Shown here: positions 34,571-43,145 of the stretch, piece after piece
How the letters are laid out: each line of letters starts with the position of its first letter
How positions within the stretch are numbered: position 1 is the stretch's first letter
Source of the DNA: Ferdinandcohnia salidurans
GTDB taxonomy: Bacteria > Bacillota > Bacilli > Bacillales > Bacillaceae_L
Assembly: GCF_042680725.1 (NCBI RefSeq)
Contig: NZ_JBHUEK010000010.1
Span: forward strand, 1-64,000
Reading direction: 5' to 3'
DNA length: 64,000 bases
The notes under the pieces: model-generated
What the model was told of the DNA's origin: nothing
The model's database searches: none
What the model saw: only the letters and a program-made list of their open reading frames with translations
Made by a program: the position numbers and the translations under genes

Positions 34571-34838
34571 TGTTCACCCACGCTTTTAACATCGGCGGGG
34601 GAACATACTTAAAAAAGTCTGTCCGATAGGGTACATAATTTGTAATGATGAAGGAATAAAAGCTGAATGAGCCGAATAAATCATAGTGTTTAGGGTTTTG
34701 TTGTATTTTCAAAATCAGGAGTCGCCTCTTAGGCTCCAATAAACTAGGTTTGCATTTTATTATAAAAAAAGCAGCAATCTTTTAGAAAAGAGCCTTTACC
34801 TTTGAAAGAATACACTAAACAGTAAGGAGATTGGTTGT
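34571..34838. other. Intergenic stretch without recognised content
   Basis: No gene, repeat or RNA was recognised. Both strands carry only short ORFs without good ribosome sites. AAGGAG stands just before the DinB gene at 34839. Confidence 0.5.
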
Positions 34839-35336
34839 ATGAAAGTTGTAACCAAAATGTTCTTAGAACAACTCGAGATGCATTGCCATGAGAATGAATG
34901 GTTTGCATCTATGGATCAGGCGCTGAATGGAGTCACCGCAGCCGAGGCAGCCTGGACAAGTTCAGGAAAAAGCAATTCAATTTGGCAAATTGTTAACCAT
35001 TTGATCTTTTGGAATGAGGATGTAATCCATCGAATTAAGGGCACAGAGAATCCACACAAGGCAGAAGACAATGAAGAAACCTTTGGAAACCCGGGGGATC
35101 CAGAAGACGAAAATGGGTGGGCTCAGACAGTGCAGCGCCTTAATGATGTTTTCAATAATTTAAAAACGGTTATTGCGGACCTTGACGAGGAAAAGTTAAA
35201 AGCTCCTTATGCAGCTAACAGGCACTCTATTGAGCGTTTACTGAGCAATATCATGATGCATGATACGTATCATCTTGGCCAAATTGTTCTGTTACGGAAG
35301 TTGCAATCCTCTTGGGGTGGCGTTGATTGGTCCTAA
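34839..35336 (+). CDS. DinB-family protein
   Basis: A 165-residue four-helix-bundle protein of the DinB/YfiT superfamily. Metal-binding histidines are visible in IVNHLIFWNED (about residue 53) and in HDTYHLGQIVLLR (about 146 and 150). Some members are thiol transferases using bacillithiol; DinB itself is DNA-damage induced. AAGGAG six bases upstream supports the start. It ends before a bidirectional terminator shared with the interrupted dehydratase gene. Confidence 0.87.
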   Translation: MKVVTKMFLEQLEMHCHENEWFASMDQALNGVTAAEAAWTSSGKSNSIWQIVNHLIFWNEDVIHRIKGTENPHKAEDNEETFGNPGDPEDENGWAQTVQRLNDVFNNLKTVIADLDEEKLKAPYAANRHSIERLLSNIMMHDTYHLGQIVLLRKLQSSWGGVDWS

Positions 35337-35438
35337 AACACAATAATGCAGTGACATTCATAAATAGCTAAAACGGTTTTACAAATGGTGTTTAGAGTCA
35401 AGAATTAAACTCCAATCAAAGATAGATAGAGCAAGATT

Positions 35439-35472
35439 AAAAGGAGATCATTTTATTGATCACCTATTTTTT
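35439..35472. terminator. Probable bidirectional terminator
   Basis: AGGAGATCA and TGATCACCT pair (one mismatch) with U-runs on both sides, between the DinB gene and the end of the convergent dehydratase gene. Confidence 0.6.
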
Positions 35473-35692
35473 AATCTGTAAATACAACTCATCATATTTT
35501 TCTGCTAATGTAAAATCCAAAGTCGTTAGTCCCCTCGCATTCCACGATGTAATCTTAACCGATATAAGTTTATGAGGAGTTCGAGTACACTTGTGTCTTT
35601 AGACATGAGATGAATCGAACTGTTTTTTTGTTTTCAAATCGGTACATATGTTCTATAATAGAGGTATATCTTTCCATGGGAGGTGCACTATC

Positions 35693-36850
35693 TTGAATCA
35701 TCATAAAGCCTATCGATTTCGCATCTATCCAACCAAAGAGCAAGCTACGTTAATTAATAAAACGATTGGGTGTACCCGTTTTGTCTTTAACCATTTTTTA
35801 GGAAAGCAAAAGGACAAAGACAACTACTGGTATATCGTTGAGGAGATGGTTCAAAACGGACAGTTCCCTCATAATAAGTGGAAAGGTGAATTCTTTAATA
35901 AAAAAGAATCGATTAAAGCTGTAAAGCAACTAAAACAATATTACCCCTTCTTGAAAGAAGTGGACAGTATTGCTTTACAAAAAGCTGTTGAAAATCTTAG
36001 CGATGCCTATACCCGCTATTATAAAAAGCAAAACAAGGTTCCACGCTTTAAAAGTAAAAAGAACCCTGTCCAATCGTATACAACGAAATACACCAATGGA
36101 AATATTGAAATCAAAGGAAATAAATTGAAATTACCTAAGTTGGGTTGGGTTTCATTCGCAAAAAGTCGTGAGGTGGAGGGGCGTATTATCAATGCCACCA
36201 TTAGAAGAAGTCCTTCAGGAAAATACTTCATCTCCATTGTGGCAAAGGTAGATATTCAGTCCCTCCCTAAAACCTATCAGGAAGTGGGTGTGGATCTTGG
36301 ATTAAAGGACTTTGCGGTTTGCTCCGATGGGAAAATTTACGAGAATCCACATTTCTTACGAAAAATGGAAAGGAAACTCCATAAGGAACAACGCACCCTA
36401 TCGAGAAGAATTGAGGGTTCTGCCAAGTGGAATAAGCAACGCATCAAAGTGGCTGGCATTCATGAGCGAATAGCCAATGCCAGAAAGGATTTCTTGCAAA
36501 AAGTCTCAACGGAATTAGTCAAAAACCACGACTTGATTTGTTTAGAAGATTTGCAAGTTTCCAATATGCTCAAAAATCATCATTTAGCAAAAGGGATCAG
36601 TGAGGTATCATGGGCAGAATTCCGCACGATGTTGGAGTACAAATGCAAATGGTACGGCAAGCAACTAGTTACGGTTGCGAAGAATTTCCCCAGTAGCCAA
36701 CTATGTTCTTGTTGCGGATATCAACATAAAGAGGTCAAAAGCCTCAACTTGCGTGAATGGATATGTCCATCGTGTTCCGCACATCATCAAAGGGACTTAA
36801 ATGCGAGCTACAATCTTCTTACCGAAGGCAAAAGACTCTTATCAGCATAA
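35693..36850 (+). CDS. tnpB: TnpB RNA-guided endonuclease
   Basis: Complete TnpB of 385 residues. An N-terminal helix-turn-helix begins AYRFRIYPTKEQ. The RuvC-like nuclease has Asp in GVDLGLKDFAV (about 200), Glu in CLEDLQVSNM (about 283) and Asp in HQRDLNASYN (about 366). The zinc ribbon is CSCCG with CPSC (about 338-361). The start is TTG eight bases after GGGAGGTG. TnpB with its right-end RNA cuts DNA next to a short motif that equals the element's target site, here probably TTTAT. No inactivating change is seen. Confidence 0.93.
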   Translation: MNHHKAYRFRIYPTKEQATLINKTIGCTRFVFNHFLGKQKDKDNYWYIVEEMVQNGQFPHNKWKGEFFNKKESIKAVKQLKQYYPFLKEVDSIALQKAVENLSDAYTRYYKKQNKVPRFKSKKNPVQSYTTKYTNGNIEIKGNKLKLPKLGWVSFAKSREVEGRIINATIRRSPSGKYFISIVAKVDIQSLPKTYQEVGVDLGLKDFAVCSDGKIYENPHFLRKMERKLHKEQRTLSRRIEGSAKWNKQRIKVAGIHERIANARKDFLQKVSTELVKNHDLICLEDLQVSNMLKNHHLAKGISEVSWAEFRTMLEYKCKWYGKQLVTVAKNFPSSQLCSCCGYQHKEVKSLNLREWICPSCSAHHQRDLNASYNLLTEGKRLLSA

Positions 36851-36951
36851 CAACGCTAAACCGTAGGAACATACGGGGATAGCCTACTAATCCTTTCTCC
36901 GATAGGAGGAATAGCGTAGGAATCCTGCGACTTTAGTCGTGGGAGGTTCAA
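36790..36951 (+). ncRNA. Probable omega RNA (right-end RNA) of TnpB
   Basis: In this family the guide RNA overlaps the tnpB 3' end and stops at the element boundary. Several hairpins lie here (CCGTA/TACGG at about 36861, CTCCGATAGGAG at 36896, GCGACTTTAGTCGT at 36927). The guide would be the flanking bases from 36952 onwards, inside the dehydratase gene. The 5' end is a guess. Confidence 0.5.
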
Positions 36952-37160
36952 AGTCAATGGAGATAAAGGGATGGTGATTCATTTTTTCTGACAGGTGGGC
37001 GACATTTTCAACAAATTCTATACCGTTTAGATATTCCTTAAAGCGATATTTCCGTTGAATCCATTTTCCATTGACTAACTTCCAGTTTGGATGATCTGTT
37101 AGTTTTTCTTGGATGGCTGCCTCGCTAAGTTTTTCCATGTTCATTTCCCCTTTGCATTTA

Positions 37161-37214
37161 TGGGGACAGGTCCCCTGTCCCAGCTGGGACAATGGACCTG
37201 TCCCTGTGTCCCAC
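37161..37214. repeat. GGGACAGGTCCC-type palindromic repeat, copy 6
   Basis: GGGGACAGGTCCCC, GGGACAATGGACCTGTCCC and GTCCCAC lie between the sugar dehydrogenase stop and the start of the interrupted dehydratase, touching the former's stop codon. Confidence 0.85.
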
Positions 37215-38633
37215 TTATTGAACAATTTCAAAGACTGTTCCTTGGTTGTAATCAGTCACTTTCGTAGAGCCATGAGCGCCTAGGTATAATTGGGTTTGGT
37301 TTAGGTTCGTCCCTAGGCTAACGTAATAAGCTGATTGAGTGCCAAAGTTATAATTGGTTTCAATGATACTATATTCGTTAGGCTTACCATCCATCTGTAC
37401 CCTCGTATAAGCTAAGGCCCCCTTGACCGAAGGCTGTGATTCTTCTCCATTTCGTGCAAAATCAGTAAATACGACACTTCCTGTTAATGCGGGAATTCCA
37501 TTCCCCATATAGGCTTGCACGCCTGTGAGCGCAATTCCGCTAAACTTATCAGGACGAGAGTCTTGGTGGTAATAACTAGTTAAGGGATGAATCCGTCTCA
37601 CTGAAGTTTCAATCGCATCGTTGTAAAATGCAATTATTTTCTCATTCAAGGTCTGATTAGATGTACAGTTATTTATAATCGAAGTAGGCAAATTACCTTC
37701 CCACCCTCGCCAACCAAAATTAATAAATCCTTCTTGGTCAGTGAGACTAGGGGACTCCTTGTGTCCCGCAAGTTGAGTAACTGGTATGGGTTTGTAATGA
37801 ACGAATGAAAAGATGGACTCGACTAATTCCTGTCCGACATTTCCCACATATTTAATAAATTGATTATTAATCCTTTGATAGGAAATTCCCGGTATATTGC
37901 GGACCCCCTTAGCAATTACCGTAAGAGTTTCCTGAATAGGTACTGGTAGTTCATTAAAACGAGTGACGACAGGTGGATTATGGATTGTTGTATTTTTACT
38001 AACATCGATTTCAATGATTTTCCCCGCGATTTCCATATCATCCTGGCTTAAATTAAACGGATCATACCCTGATCCGCCATCGCCGGTAGTTAGAACAAGT
38101 TTCCCTGTTTCTGGTGAAAAGTTTAAGCTGTTGACTCCATTATGATTTAAAAATGGCCTTCTTAAATTAAGTAAAGTCCGCCTTTTTTGGGGCTGGCCAT
38201 TTGGTTGTAACATCCACTCTTCAACTGTATCAATATGGTCAAAAAGCGCATCTCGATTTGTCCATCTAAGGTTTAATGTATTGGGATCACACGGGTTCGG
38301 AGTATAAGATTCAGGAAGAGCCCCTGGGCCTTGGCTTCCGGCCACTGAATAGTGAAGATAAAACAAGCCGTTATAATAAAATCCGGGATGAAACGCTAGT
38401 CCTAGCAATCCTCTCTCATCATATCCACCAGATGCCCCAAGTTTGATGATTCGTGGTCGAATATCTAAAAAAGTCCGAATATCACCATTTCCTATGTAAA
38501 AGATTTCTCCGACTTGGGTTGCAATAAATAATCGTTCGATTGAGTCACCCGGAAGAAAAGCTGTTTTTAAAACAGTAGGTAAATTAATCCGTTGTAGAAT
38601 GGGACGTAACCGAACCTTCACTTTTCTTAACAA
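37215..38633 (-). CDS. PQQ-dependent sugar dehydrogenase-like beta-propeller protein
   Basis: A 472-residue protein of the glucose/sorbosone dehydrogenase family, a six-bladed propeller binding PQQ. Family blocks are ERGLLGLAFHPGFYYNGLFYLHYS (about 75), HNGVNSLNFSPETGKLVLTTGDGGSGYDP (about 165) with the base His, and EGFINFGWRGWEGN (about 295). No signal peptide is evident, unusual for this periplasmic or extracellular family. Start TTG with AAGGGGTG upstream. It may precede the interrupted dehydratase in one transcript. Whether PQQ is available is unknown. Confidence 0.85.
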   Translation of the reverse strand: MLRKVKVRLRPILQRINLPTVLKTAFLPGDSIERLFIATQVGEIFYIGNGDIRTFLDIRPRIIKLGASGGYDERGLLGLAFHPGFYYNGLFYLHYSVAGSQGPGALPESYTPNPCDPNTLNLRWTNRDALFDHIDTVEEWMLQPNGQPQKRRTLLNLRRPFLNHNGVNSLNFSPETGKLVLTTGDGGSGYDPFNLSQDDMEIAGKIIEIDVSKNTTIHNPPVVTRFNELPVPIQETLTVIAKGVRNIPGISYQRINNQFIKYVGNVGQELVESIFSFVHYKPIPVTQLAGHKESPSLTDQEGFINFGWRGWEGNLPTSIINNCTSNQTLNEKIIAFYNDAIETSVRRIHPLTSYYHQDSRPDKFSGIALTGVQAYMGNGIPALTGSVVFTDFARNGEESQPSVKGALAYTRVQMDGKPNEYSIIETNYNFGTQSAYYVSLGTNLNQTQLYLGAHGSTKVTDYNQGTVFEIVQ

Positions 38634-38781
38634 ACTTTACACCCCTTCTCATTGTTTTCTTTTACAAGAATATGAATTGAAGATTTCTAATAGTACCTAT
38701 TTAAAAAGACTGCTGGTCTAGAACAACAATTTCTAGCATAATCTTCATTCTTACTGCATTTACCTAATATGGGGGTGTCAC

Positions 38782-39351
38782 ATGCGGTCATTTATTAAAA
38801 AAGTAACATCTGGTTTCTGGGGAGATGAAACAAACCTGTCAATTGATAGGTATTCAAAGACAACGCGGCTTATAGTAGGAGCCTTATTAGGTTCGTCTGC
38901 CGTCATTTTTCAGTCTGCTGGGGTTTTTACGGGGATTGGTTTTATCCTGAGCATGATGAGTACGGGTCCACTTGTACTTGCTAGCCTCATGTCACTTAAA
39001 ATAGGTGTGATGACTTATTTCGTATCTGCATTCCTATTGGCAATGCTCCAGCCAAGTGAACTATTGGTTTTTCTCTTTACTACAGGATTATTAGGGCTCA
39101 GTTTAGGCATCGGCATTAAGTATTTTAAGAGGAGCATATTAACGATCGTTTTTGCAGCATTAAGTTTGGCGTTCGGTATAAGTCTTTTATTATATGTATT
39201 TAAATTTCCGATACTAGGGCCATCCGTATCATCTCATTTTAATAGTGTGGTTCTATTGGGAACATTTGCGTTCTGCTTATTGTATAGCTGGATTTGGAAG
39301 AAAGTAAGTATTTCTGCTTTTAAAGTTCTCCAAAAAATGATTTCACGATGA
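38782..39351 (+). CDS. Polytopic membrane protein of unknown function
   Basis: A 189-residue protein with about six hydrophobic segments after a 30-residue charged N-terminus (RSFIKKVTSGFWGDETN). The pattern FLLAMLQPSELLVFLFTTGLLG is reminiscent of DUF2232/ECF-S-like proteins but too weak to assign. GGGGGTG precedes the ATG. A GGGAC repeat follows its stop codon directly. Confidence 0.72.
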   Translation: MRSFIKKVTSGFWGDETNLSIDRYSKTTRLIVGALLGSSAVIFQSAGVFTGIGFILSMMSTGPLVLASLMSLKIGVMTYFVSAFLLAMLQPSELLVFLFTTGLLGLSLGIGIKYFKRSILTIVFAALSLAFGISLLLYVFKFPILGPSVSSHFNSVVLLGTFAFCLLYSWIWKKVSISAFKVLQKMISR

Positions 39352-39354
39352 TAG

Positions 39355-39379
39355 TGGGACACGGGACCTGTGTCCCATG
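39355..39379. repeat. GGGACAGGTCCC-type palindromic repeat, copy 7 (short)
   Basis: GTGGGACACGGGACC...TGTCCCAT, a shortened copy, four bases after a stop codon. Confidence 0.8.
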
Positions 39380-39532
39380 TAAATGTTTTGTGAAGTTTGG
39401 TTTTAGCTTGTTGGTCCAAGAAGGATTTTGAGTTGTTTTGTGGAATATAATCAATTAAATAGATTTCCAAAGTATTCTTAATACCAGGAATAAAGGCGAA
39501 ATACGATGGAGAGTATGTAGGAAGGTGAAAAT

Positions 39533-40075
39533 GTGATAGATACTAGAAGTGAGTTTTGGGAATGGATTAAAGCCCTTTTTATTGCACTCTTAATAGCTTT
39601 TATTATTCGTGTGTTTTTCTTTACCCCAGCGATTGTTGAAGGCGCCTCGATGCAGCCTACTTTGCACGACCAAAATCGAATGATTGTTACAAAAATAGGT
39701 GAACCGAAAAGATTTGATGTTGTCGTATTTCACGCAACTGAGGAAAAAGACTATATTAAAAGAGTGATTGGTTTGCCAGGAGATCGCATCGAGTATAAAG
39801 ATGATACATTGTACATTAATGGAATACCGTACGATGAGCCTTATTTAGAAAATAGTAAAGAAGAGCTAATCGATGGTCCATTAACAAATTCGTTCACATT
39901 ACGGGAAACTCCAGTGGGGAGTGATGTAGTTCCAGAAGGACATTTGTTTGTTATGGGAGATAACCGCCGAAATAGTATGGACAGTCGTCACATTGGGGCG
40001 ATTCCAATAGATAGTGTAGTTGGAACTACAAACCTTGTAGTCTGGCCAATCAAAGAAATCAAAATACTTGATTAA
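39533..40075 (+). CDS. lepB: Signal peptidase I
   Basis: Membrane serine protease that removes signal peptides from exported proteins. One N-terminal helix (about 12-30) anchors the catalytic domain. The nucleophile Ser lies in EGASMQPTL (about residue 39) and the general-base Lys in DYIKRVIGLPGD (about 77). GDNRRNSMDSRHIGAI completes family box E. At 180 residues it matches the single-anchor Bacillus types (SipS/SipT). The GTG start follows AAGGTG. Bacilli usually carry several copies. Confidence 0.93.
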   Translation: MIDTRSEFWEWIKALFIALLIAFIIRVFFFTPAIVEGASMQPTLHDQNRMIVTKIGEPKRFDVVVFHATEEKDYIKRVIGLPGDRIEYKDDTLYINGIPYDEPYLENSKEELIDGPLTNSFTLRETPVGSDVVPEGHLFVMGDNRRNSMDSRHIGAIPIDSVVGTTNLVVWPIKEIKILD

Positions 40076-40084
40076 GTTTCTATA

Positions 40085-40112
40085 AAGGTGCGCTCATTAG
40101 CACCTTTTTTAT
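40085..40112 (+). terminator. Rho-independent terminator
   Basis: AAAGGTGC pairs with GCACCTTT, followed by TTTT. Confidence 0.85.
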
Positions 40113-40189
40113 ATGGAGTTCCAGTATTTTGAAACCTTCTCATTTTAATTCCGTATACACATGTAGAATGAATTAAAGGGGAAGTCTTG

Positions 40190-40279
40190 ATGGAAGCGAT
40201 TTATACAATTCTTGAGAATATATTTGGTGCAATTGCTCATGTATTGGATAAAAGGAAAAAAGGTAAAGAAAGAGCGTAA
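40190..40279 (+). CDS. Putative 29-aa small protein
   Basis: ATG follows AAAGGGGA by eight bases. The translation is MEAIYTILENIFGAIAHVLD plus a basic tail (KRKKGKERA): a short amphipathic or membrane-inserting helix with positive end. It lies 24 bases before a 69-aa membrane protein and probably shares its transcript. No family recognised; coding status rests on the ribosome site and composition. Confidence 0.5.
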   Translation: MEAIYTILENIFGAIAHVLDKRKKGKERA

Positions 40280-40303
40280 TTTAACGAAAACGGGGTGAAA
40301 TAA

Positions 40304-40513
40304 ATGATAGCTAAGATTAAAGCACTACCCGAGAAAAAAGCATTCATGATCGGAATGTCTATTATCGTAATCAGTCCATTATTATTATTTCTATTATCAC
40401 TTTTAACCCCTATAGGTAATGTGATAACTATTATTATCCAAGGTATTATCTGGGGTATTGCTACTTTATTTGTATTAAGTGCTGCCGATAAAAGGCATTC
40501 ACGGGTGAAGTAA
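40304..40513 (+). CDS. Small two-helix membrane protein
   Basis: A 69-residue protein with two hydrophobic helices (about 13-35 and 38-60) and basic ends (KIKALPEKKAF, KRHSRVK). GGGGTG precedes the ATG. It likely forms an operon with the 29-aa ORF before it. Function unknown. Confidence 0.68.
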   Translation: MIAKIKALPEKKAFMIGMSIIVISPLLLFLLSLLTPIGNVITIIIQGIIWGIATLFVLSAADKRHSRVK

Positions 40514-40639
40514 GCCTGAAAGGATTTGGACTAGCCTCACTTTTCGCGGTAAACTTCATGTTATCTGTACACAACGTTTACTTGGCTTTAATATTCAGAT
40601 GATATGATTGGTTTATCAACGAATGAGGAGGCATTATAA

Positions 40640-41437
40640 ATGAATGTGCGTGCATTATTTATTGATATGGATGGTACATTACTAACCGCTTCAAACACCA
40701 TTTCCCAACGAAATTTAGAAGCTATTTATAGGTTGATTAATCAGGGAGTAAAGGTATTTCTAGCGACTGGTCGACACTATGAAGTAACGGCGCCCTACCA
40801 TAAAGAAATCGGATTACGAACACCCATGATCTGTTTGAATGGCGCTTCTATTCATGATGCATTGACGGGAAGAGCGTTACAAAAGAGAACCGTCAGCATA
40901 AATGAAGAGCGATTTCACCATCTGACTGCTGATAGACCTTGTAATGTTATCGTTCATACAGCAAATGGGCTTTATTGTAAGGAAATAAATGATGAAATCG
41001 ATTATTGGACAAAAGTTGGGCAAACTCCGCCAACATATATTGGAGATTTAAGACAGGCTCAATATCAAGATGTACTTAAATATAGTGTTCGAACAGGTAC
41101 AGCAAGTCCAGAGTTATCTTCTATTTTTAAAAAGGAAGCAGAAGTCATTGATTGGAATGATGGATTTGAGTTAGTTGCTCCTAAAGTTTCGAAATGGTCT
41201 GCTATAAAAAGCTTAATTCATGCATATCGAATTAACCCAAAAGAAGTCGTAGCCATTGGTGATGGACCAAATGATATCGAAATGCTTCGTCATGTCGGTA
41301 CTGGTGTGGCAATGGGGAATGCAGATTATGATGTAAAAGCAGCAGCTGATTTTGTTACAGGGCACCACCAAAATGATGGATTAGCTCAGTTCATTGAACG
41401 CTATCTATGTATACCATATGAGCCGTATGCCTTGTAA
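40640..41437 (+). CDS. Cof-type HAD hydrolase (IIB)
   Basis: A 265-residue haloacid dehalogenase-superfamily phosphatase. Motif I is FIDMDGTLL with the nucleophile Asp (about 9), motif II is LATGRHYE, motif III the Lys in PKVSKWSAI (about 188), and motif IV GDGPNDIEML (about 212). The IIB cap lies between. Cof-type enzymes dephosphorylate sugar phosphates, nucleotides or flavin precursors. GAGGAGG sets the start. It is convergent with the LysE gene. Confidence 0.93.
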   Translation: MNVRALFIDMDGTLLTASNTISQRNLEAIYRLINQGVKVFLATGRHYEVTAPYHKEIGLRTPMICLNGASIHDALTGRALQKRTVSINEERFHHLTADRPCNVIVHTANGLYCKEINDEIDYWTKVGQTPPTYIGDLRQAQYQDVLKYSVRTGTASPELSSIFKKEAEVIDWNDGFELVAPKVSKWSAIKSLIHAYRINPKEVVAIGDGPNDIEMLRHVGTGVAMGNADYDVKAAADFVTGHHQNDGLAQFIERYLCIPYEPYAL

Positions 41438-41502
41438 CGTAAACTAAATGGTAAGTGATTTTTTTCTTAGATGAATGAAAACTTAATACACGATACATTC
41501 GA

Positions 41503-41533
41503 CCATATAAGTGAATTCATTATATGGCTTTTT
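41503..41533 (+). terminator. Rho-independent terminator
   Basis: CCATATAA pairs with TTATATGG, followed by CTTTTTC. Confidence 0.75.
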
Positions 41534-41559
41534 CATCTCTATTAAACTCAAATTAGTAC

Positions 41560-42162
41560 TCACACCAGACCCATTAAAAGATAAATAGCTGTCCCCCAAA
41601 TAAAGATGGCAGAGCATTTGTTAAACATCTTCATTAATACTCCAGTTCCATCTAATTTTTTCATAACCGCACCTGCCAACATTAACCCAAAGAACCAGAT
41701 CCAAGATACGAGAATACAAGAAACGGTAAATAGTATTTGTTCAGTTCCAACATATTTTAATGCACTTGTCCCAATCACCCCGACGATATCTAAAATGGCA
41801 TGCGGATTTAACAATGAAACGGATAAAGCAAAGATGATTTGTTGCCGGATGGGCAATGCTTTATTCGTTTCATTTGCTATCGGTGCAGACCGCCAAATCG
41901 CATATCCCATATAAAGTAAAAACAAAATCCCAGCACTCATCAGACTAATCCGCAACCATTCGAATTGTAGAACGATAGCCGATAAACCAAACACAGCTAA
42001 TAGGATTAACAGAGTATCGCACAAACCAGCTGTAATGGTTGCAGGAAACGCCCGCAGTAGTTTTGGCTGTGTTGCTCCTTGTGAAAAAACAAATACATTT
42101 TGTACACCTAAAGGTAAAATTAGACCGAATGCTAAGATGATCCCATGTAAAATGGCTTCCAT
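41560..42162 (-). CDS. LysE/ArgO-family amino acid exporter
   Basis: A 200-residue transporter with five to six helices. The start GIILAFGLILPLGVQNVFVFSQG, then AGLCDTLLI and the NPHAILDIVGVIG signature in the middle, are typical of LysE/ArgO (YisU-like) exporters of basic amino acids. Its gene follows the MerR regulator gene by 42 bases on the same strand and may be read through from it. Confidence 0.9.
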   Translation of the reverse strand: MEAILHGIILAFGLILPLGVQNVFVFSQGATQPKLLRAFPATITAGLCDTLLILLAVFGLSAIVLQFEWLRISLMSAGILFLLYMGYAIWRSAPIANETNKALPIRQQIIFALSVSLLNPHAILDIVGVIGTSALKYVGTEQILFTVSCILVSWIWFFGLMLAGAVMKKLDGTGVLMKMFNKCSAIFIWGTAIYLLMGLV

Positions 42163-42204
42163 ATACTCAACTCCACTGTTTGAACAAAAAGGGTTGGTCC
42201 AAAC

Positions 42205-43038
42205 TTATTTTTTATTTTTATTCACCTGTACCATAATCTTGGTTACATATTCTTCTTTTTGATTCGTTACAACCGTATCGTAAACATACTCCTCAAAAAC
42301 ATGATTTCCTAAGGTTAGATTTAATCGTTCCATTTCTGAAAGAAGTCGCTTATATGTTTTATGTATTGTTTTATCATCACCGATATGATACCCAATAAGG
42401 AAATCACCTTTTACAGCTTGAAAATATGGATATCCTTCCTTGGGATTAGGTTGTTCCATATATAAGTAGCTATATTTAGAGAATTCTCCCTTTAATACTT
42501 GCTCCCGTTTGGTTATTCCACCTATAGGGTAGCCTGTGTCAAGTTGCGATTCATTTAATTCATCAATAAATTCAGAGATGACTTCTACAAATTCTTCATC
42601 CGATATATTTTCAATGTTTCTACTTAGATAAAGTGTGGCTTCGGGTAAGTGTTCAAGCGTAATTTGGTCAAAGTTAATTTGGGTGGCATCTTCCATTAAG
42701 GCTATTTTTGCCTCAATCAGTTTTTCCTTCATTTCAATCTCTTGTCGCTTTTTCACGATCTCTTCCTTTTTTTGATACATTAAACGTAAAAAGCTTTCAG
42801 GGGATTTATTTTGTGTATATTGTTGAATGTCGTGTAGCGACATATCTAGATCTTTTAATAAATCAATTACATAAAATAACTCCATTTGGTTAATGGAATA
42901 AAATCGGTATCCTTTTTCATTTTTATATACTGGAGACAATAAACCAATCTGATCGTAGTAAAAAAGAGTCTGTTTGTTAACCTTGCAAAGCTTTGCGAAT
43001 TCACCAGTCGTTAAATACTTTACATTTTTTTCATTCAT
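42205..43038 (-). CDS. MerR-family regulator with effector-binding domain (BmrR/BltR-like)
   Basis: A 277-residue regulator. The MerR winged helix (LTTGEFAKLCKVNKQTLFYYDQIGLLSP) occupies residues 8-75, a coiled coil covers about 80-125, and a GyrI-like drug-binding domain follows. It is divergent from an MFS multidrug exporter, as bltR is from blt in B. subtilis. Such proteins activate by untwisting a promoter with a 19-base spacer, and exactly that lies between the two genes. Confidence 0.9.
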   Translation of the reverse strand: MNEKNVKYLTTGEFAKLCKVNKQTLFYYDQIGLLSPVYKNEKGYRFYSINQMELFYVIDLLKDLDMSLHDIQQYTQNKSPESFLRLMYQKKEEIVKKRQEIEMKEKLIEAKIALMEDATQINFDQITLEHLPEATLYLSRNIENISDEEFVEVISEFIDELNESQLDTGYPIGGITKREQVLKGEFSKYSYLYMEQPNPKEGYPYFQAVKGDFLIGYHIGDDKTIHKTYKRLLSEMERLNLTLGNHVFEEYVYDTVVTNQKEEYVTKIMVQVNKNKK

Positions 43039-43055
43039 TTTTTACATCACCATCC

Positions 43056-43086
43056 TTGACTATATAGTAACTATATACACTACGAT
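43056..43086 (+). promoter_or_regulatory. MerR-type promoter with 19-bp spacer
   Basis: TTGACT (43056-43061) and TACGAT (43081-43086) are 19 bases apart. The perfect 17-bp palindrome TATATAGTAACTATATA (43061-43077) fills the spacer, the hallmark of a MerR-activated promoter. It drives the MFS gene. Confidence 0.82.
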
Positions 43087-43145
43087 ATATTCTGTAAACA
43101 AATGAAGGTCTTATGGTATTTGTTTTGTTAAGGAGTGTGAAATTG

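Larger units (their letters stand above)
35574..36951 (+). mobile_element. IS200/IS605-type tnpB-only element, 1378 bp
   Basis: Boundaries come from rebuilding the interrupted gene: the left flank ends in TTTAT (35569-35573) and the right flank begins at 36952. No target duplication exists, as expected for this family. The left end holds a hairpin (AGTTCGA with TCGAACT), and the right end carries CTGCGACTTTAGTCGTGGGAGG, typical of IS605-group right ends. There is no tnpA, so movement would need TnpA in trans. Confidence 0.85.
35464..37144 (-). pseudogene. Pterin-4a-carbinolamine dehydratase gene split by a tnpB element
   Basis: The 5' part (37144 to 36952) encodes MNMEKLSEAAIQEKL... through NHHPFISID. 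The 3' part (35573 to 35464) encodes KLISVKITSWN, then LTTLDFTLAEKYDEL and a stop. Joining plus-strand 35573 to 36952 restores an uninterrupted frame reading FISIDYKLISVK, the normal dehydratase sequence of about 100 residues. The catalytic histidine region (MNHHP) is retained but the C-terminal third is separated, so the product should be inactive. The enzyme recycles tetrahydrobiopterin or assists related pterin chemistry. AAAGGGG precedes the ATG at 37144. Confidence 0.9.

Noticed and set aside
34389..34739. Minus-strand ORF of 116 codons
   Set aside because: It covers the end of the DUF2200 gene and its terminator, with no ribosome site; nothing recognisable on translation.
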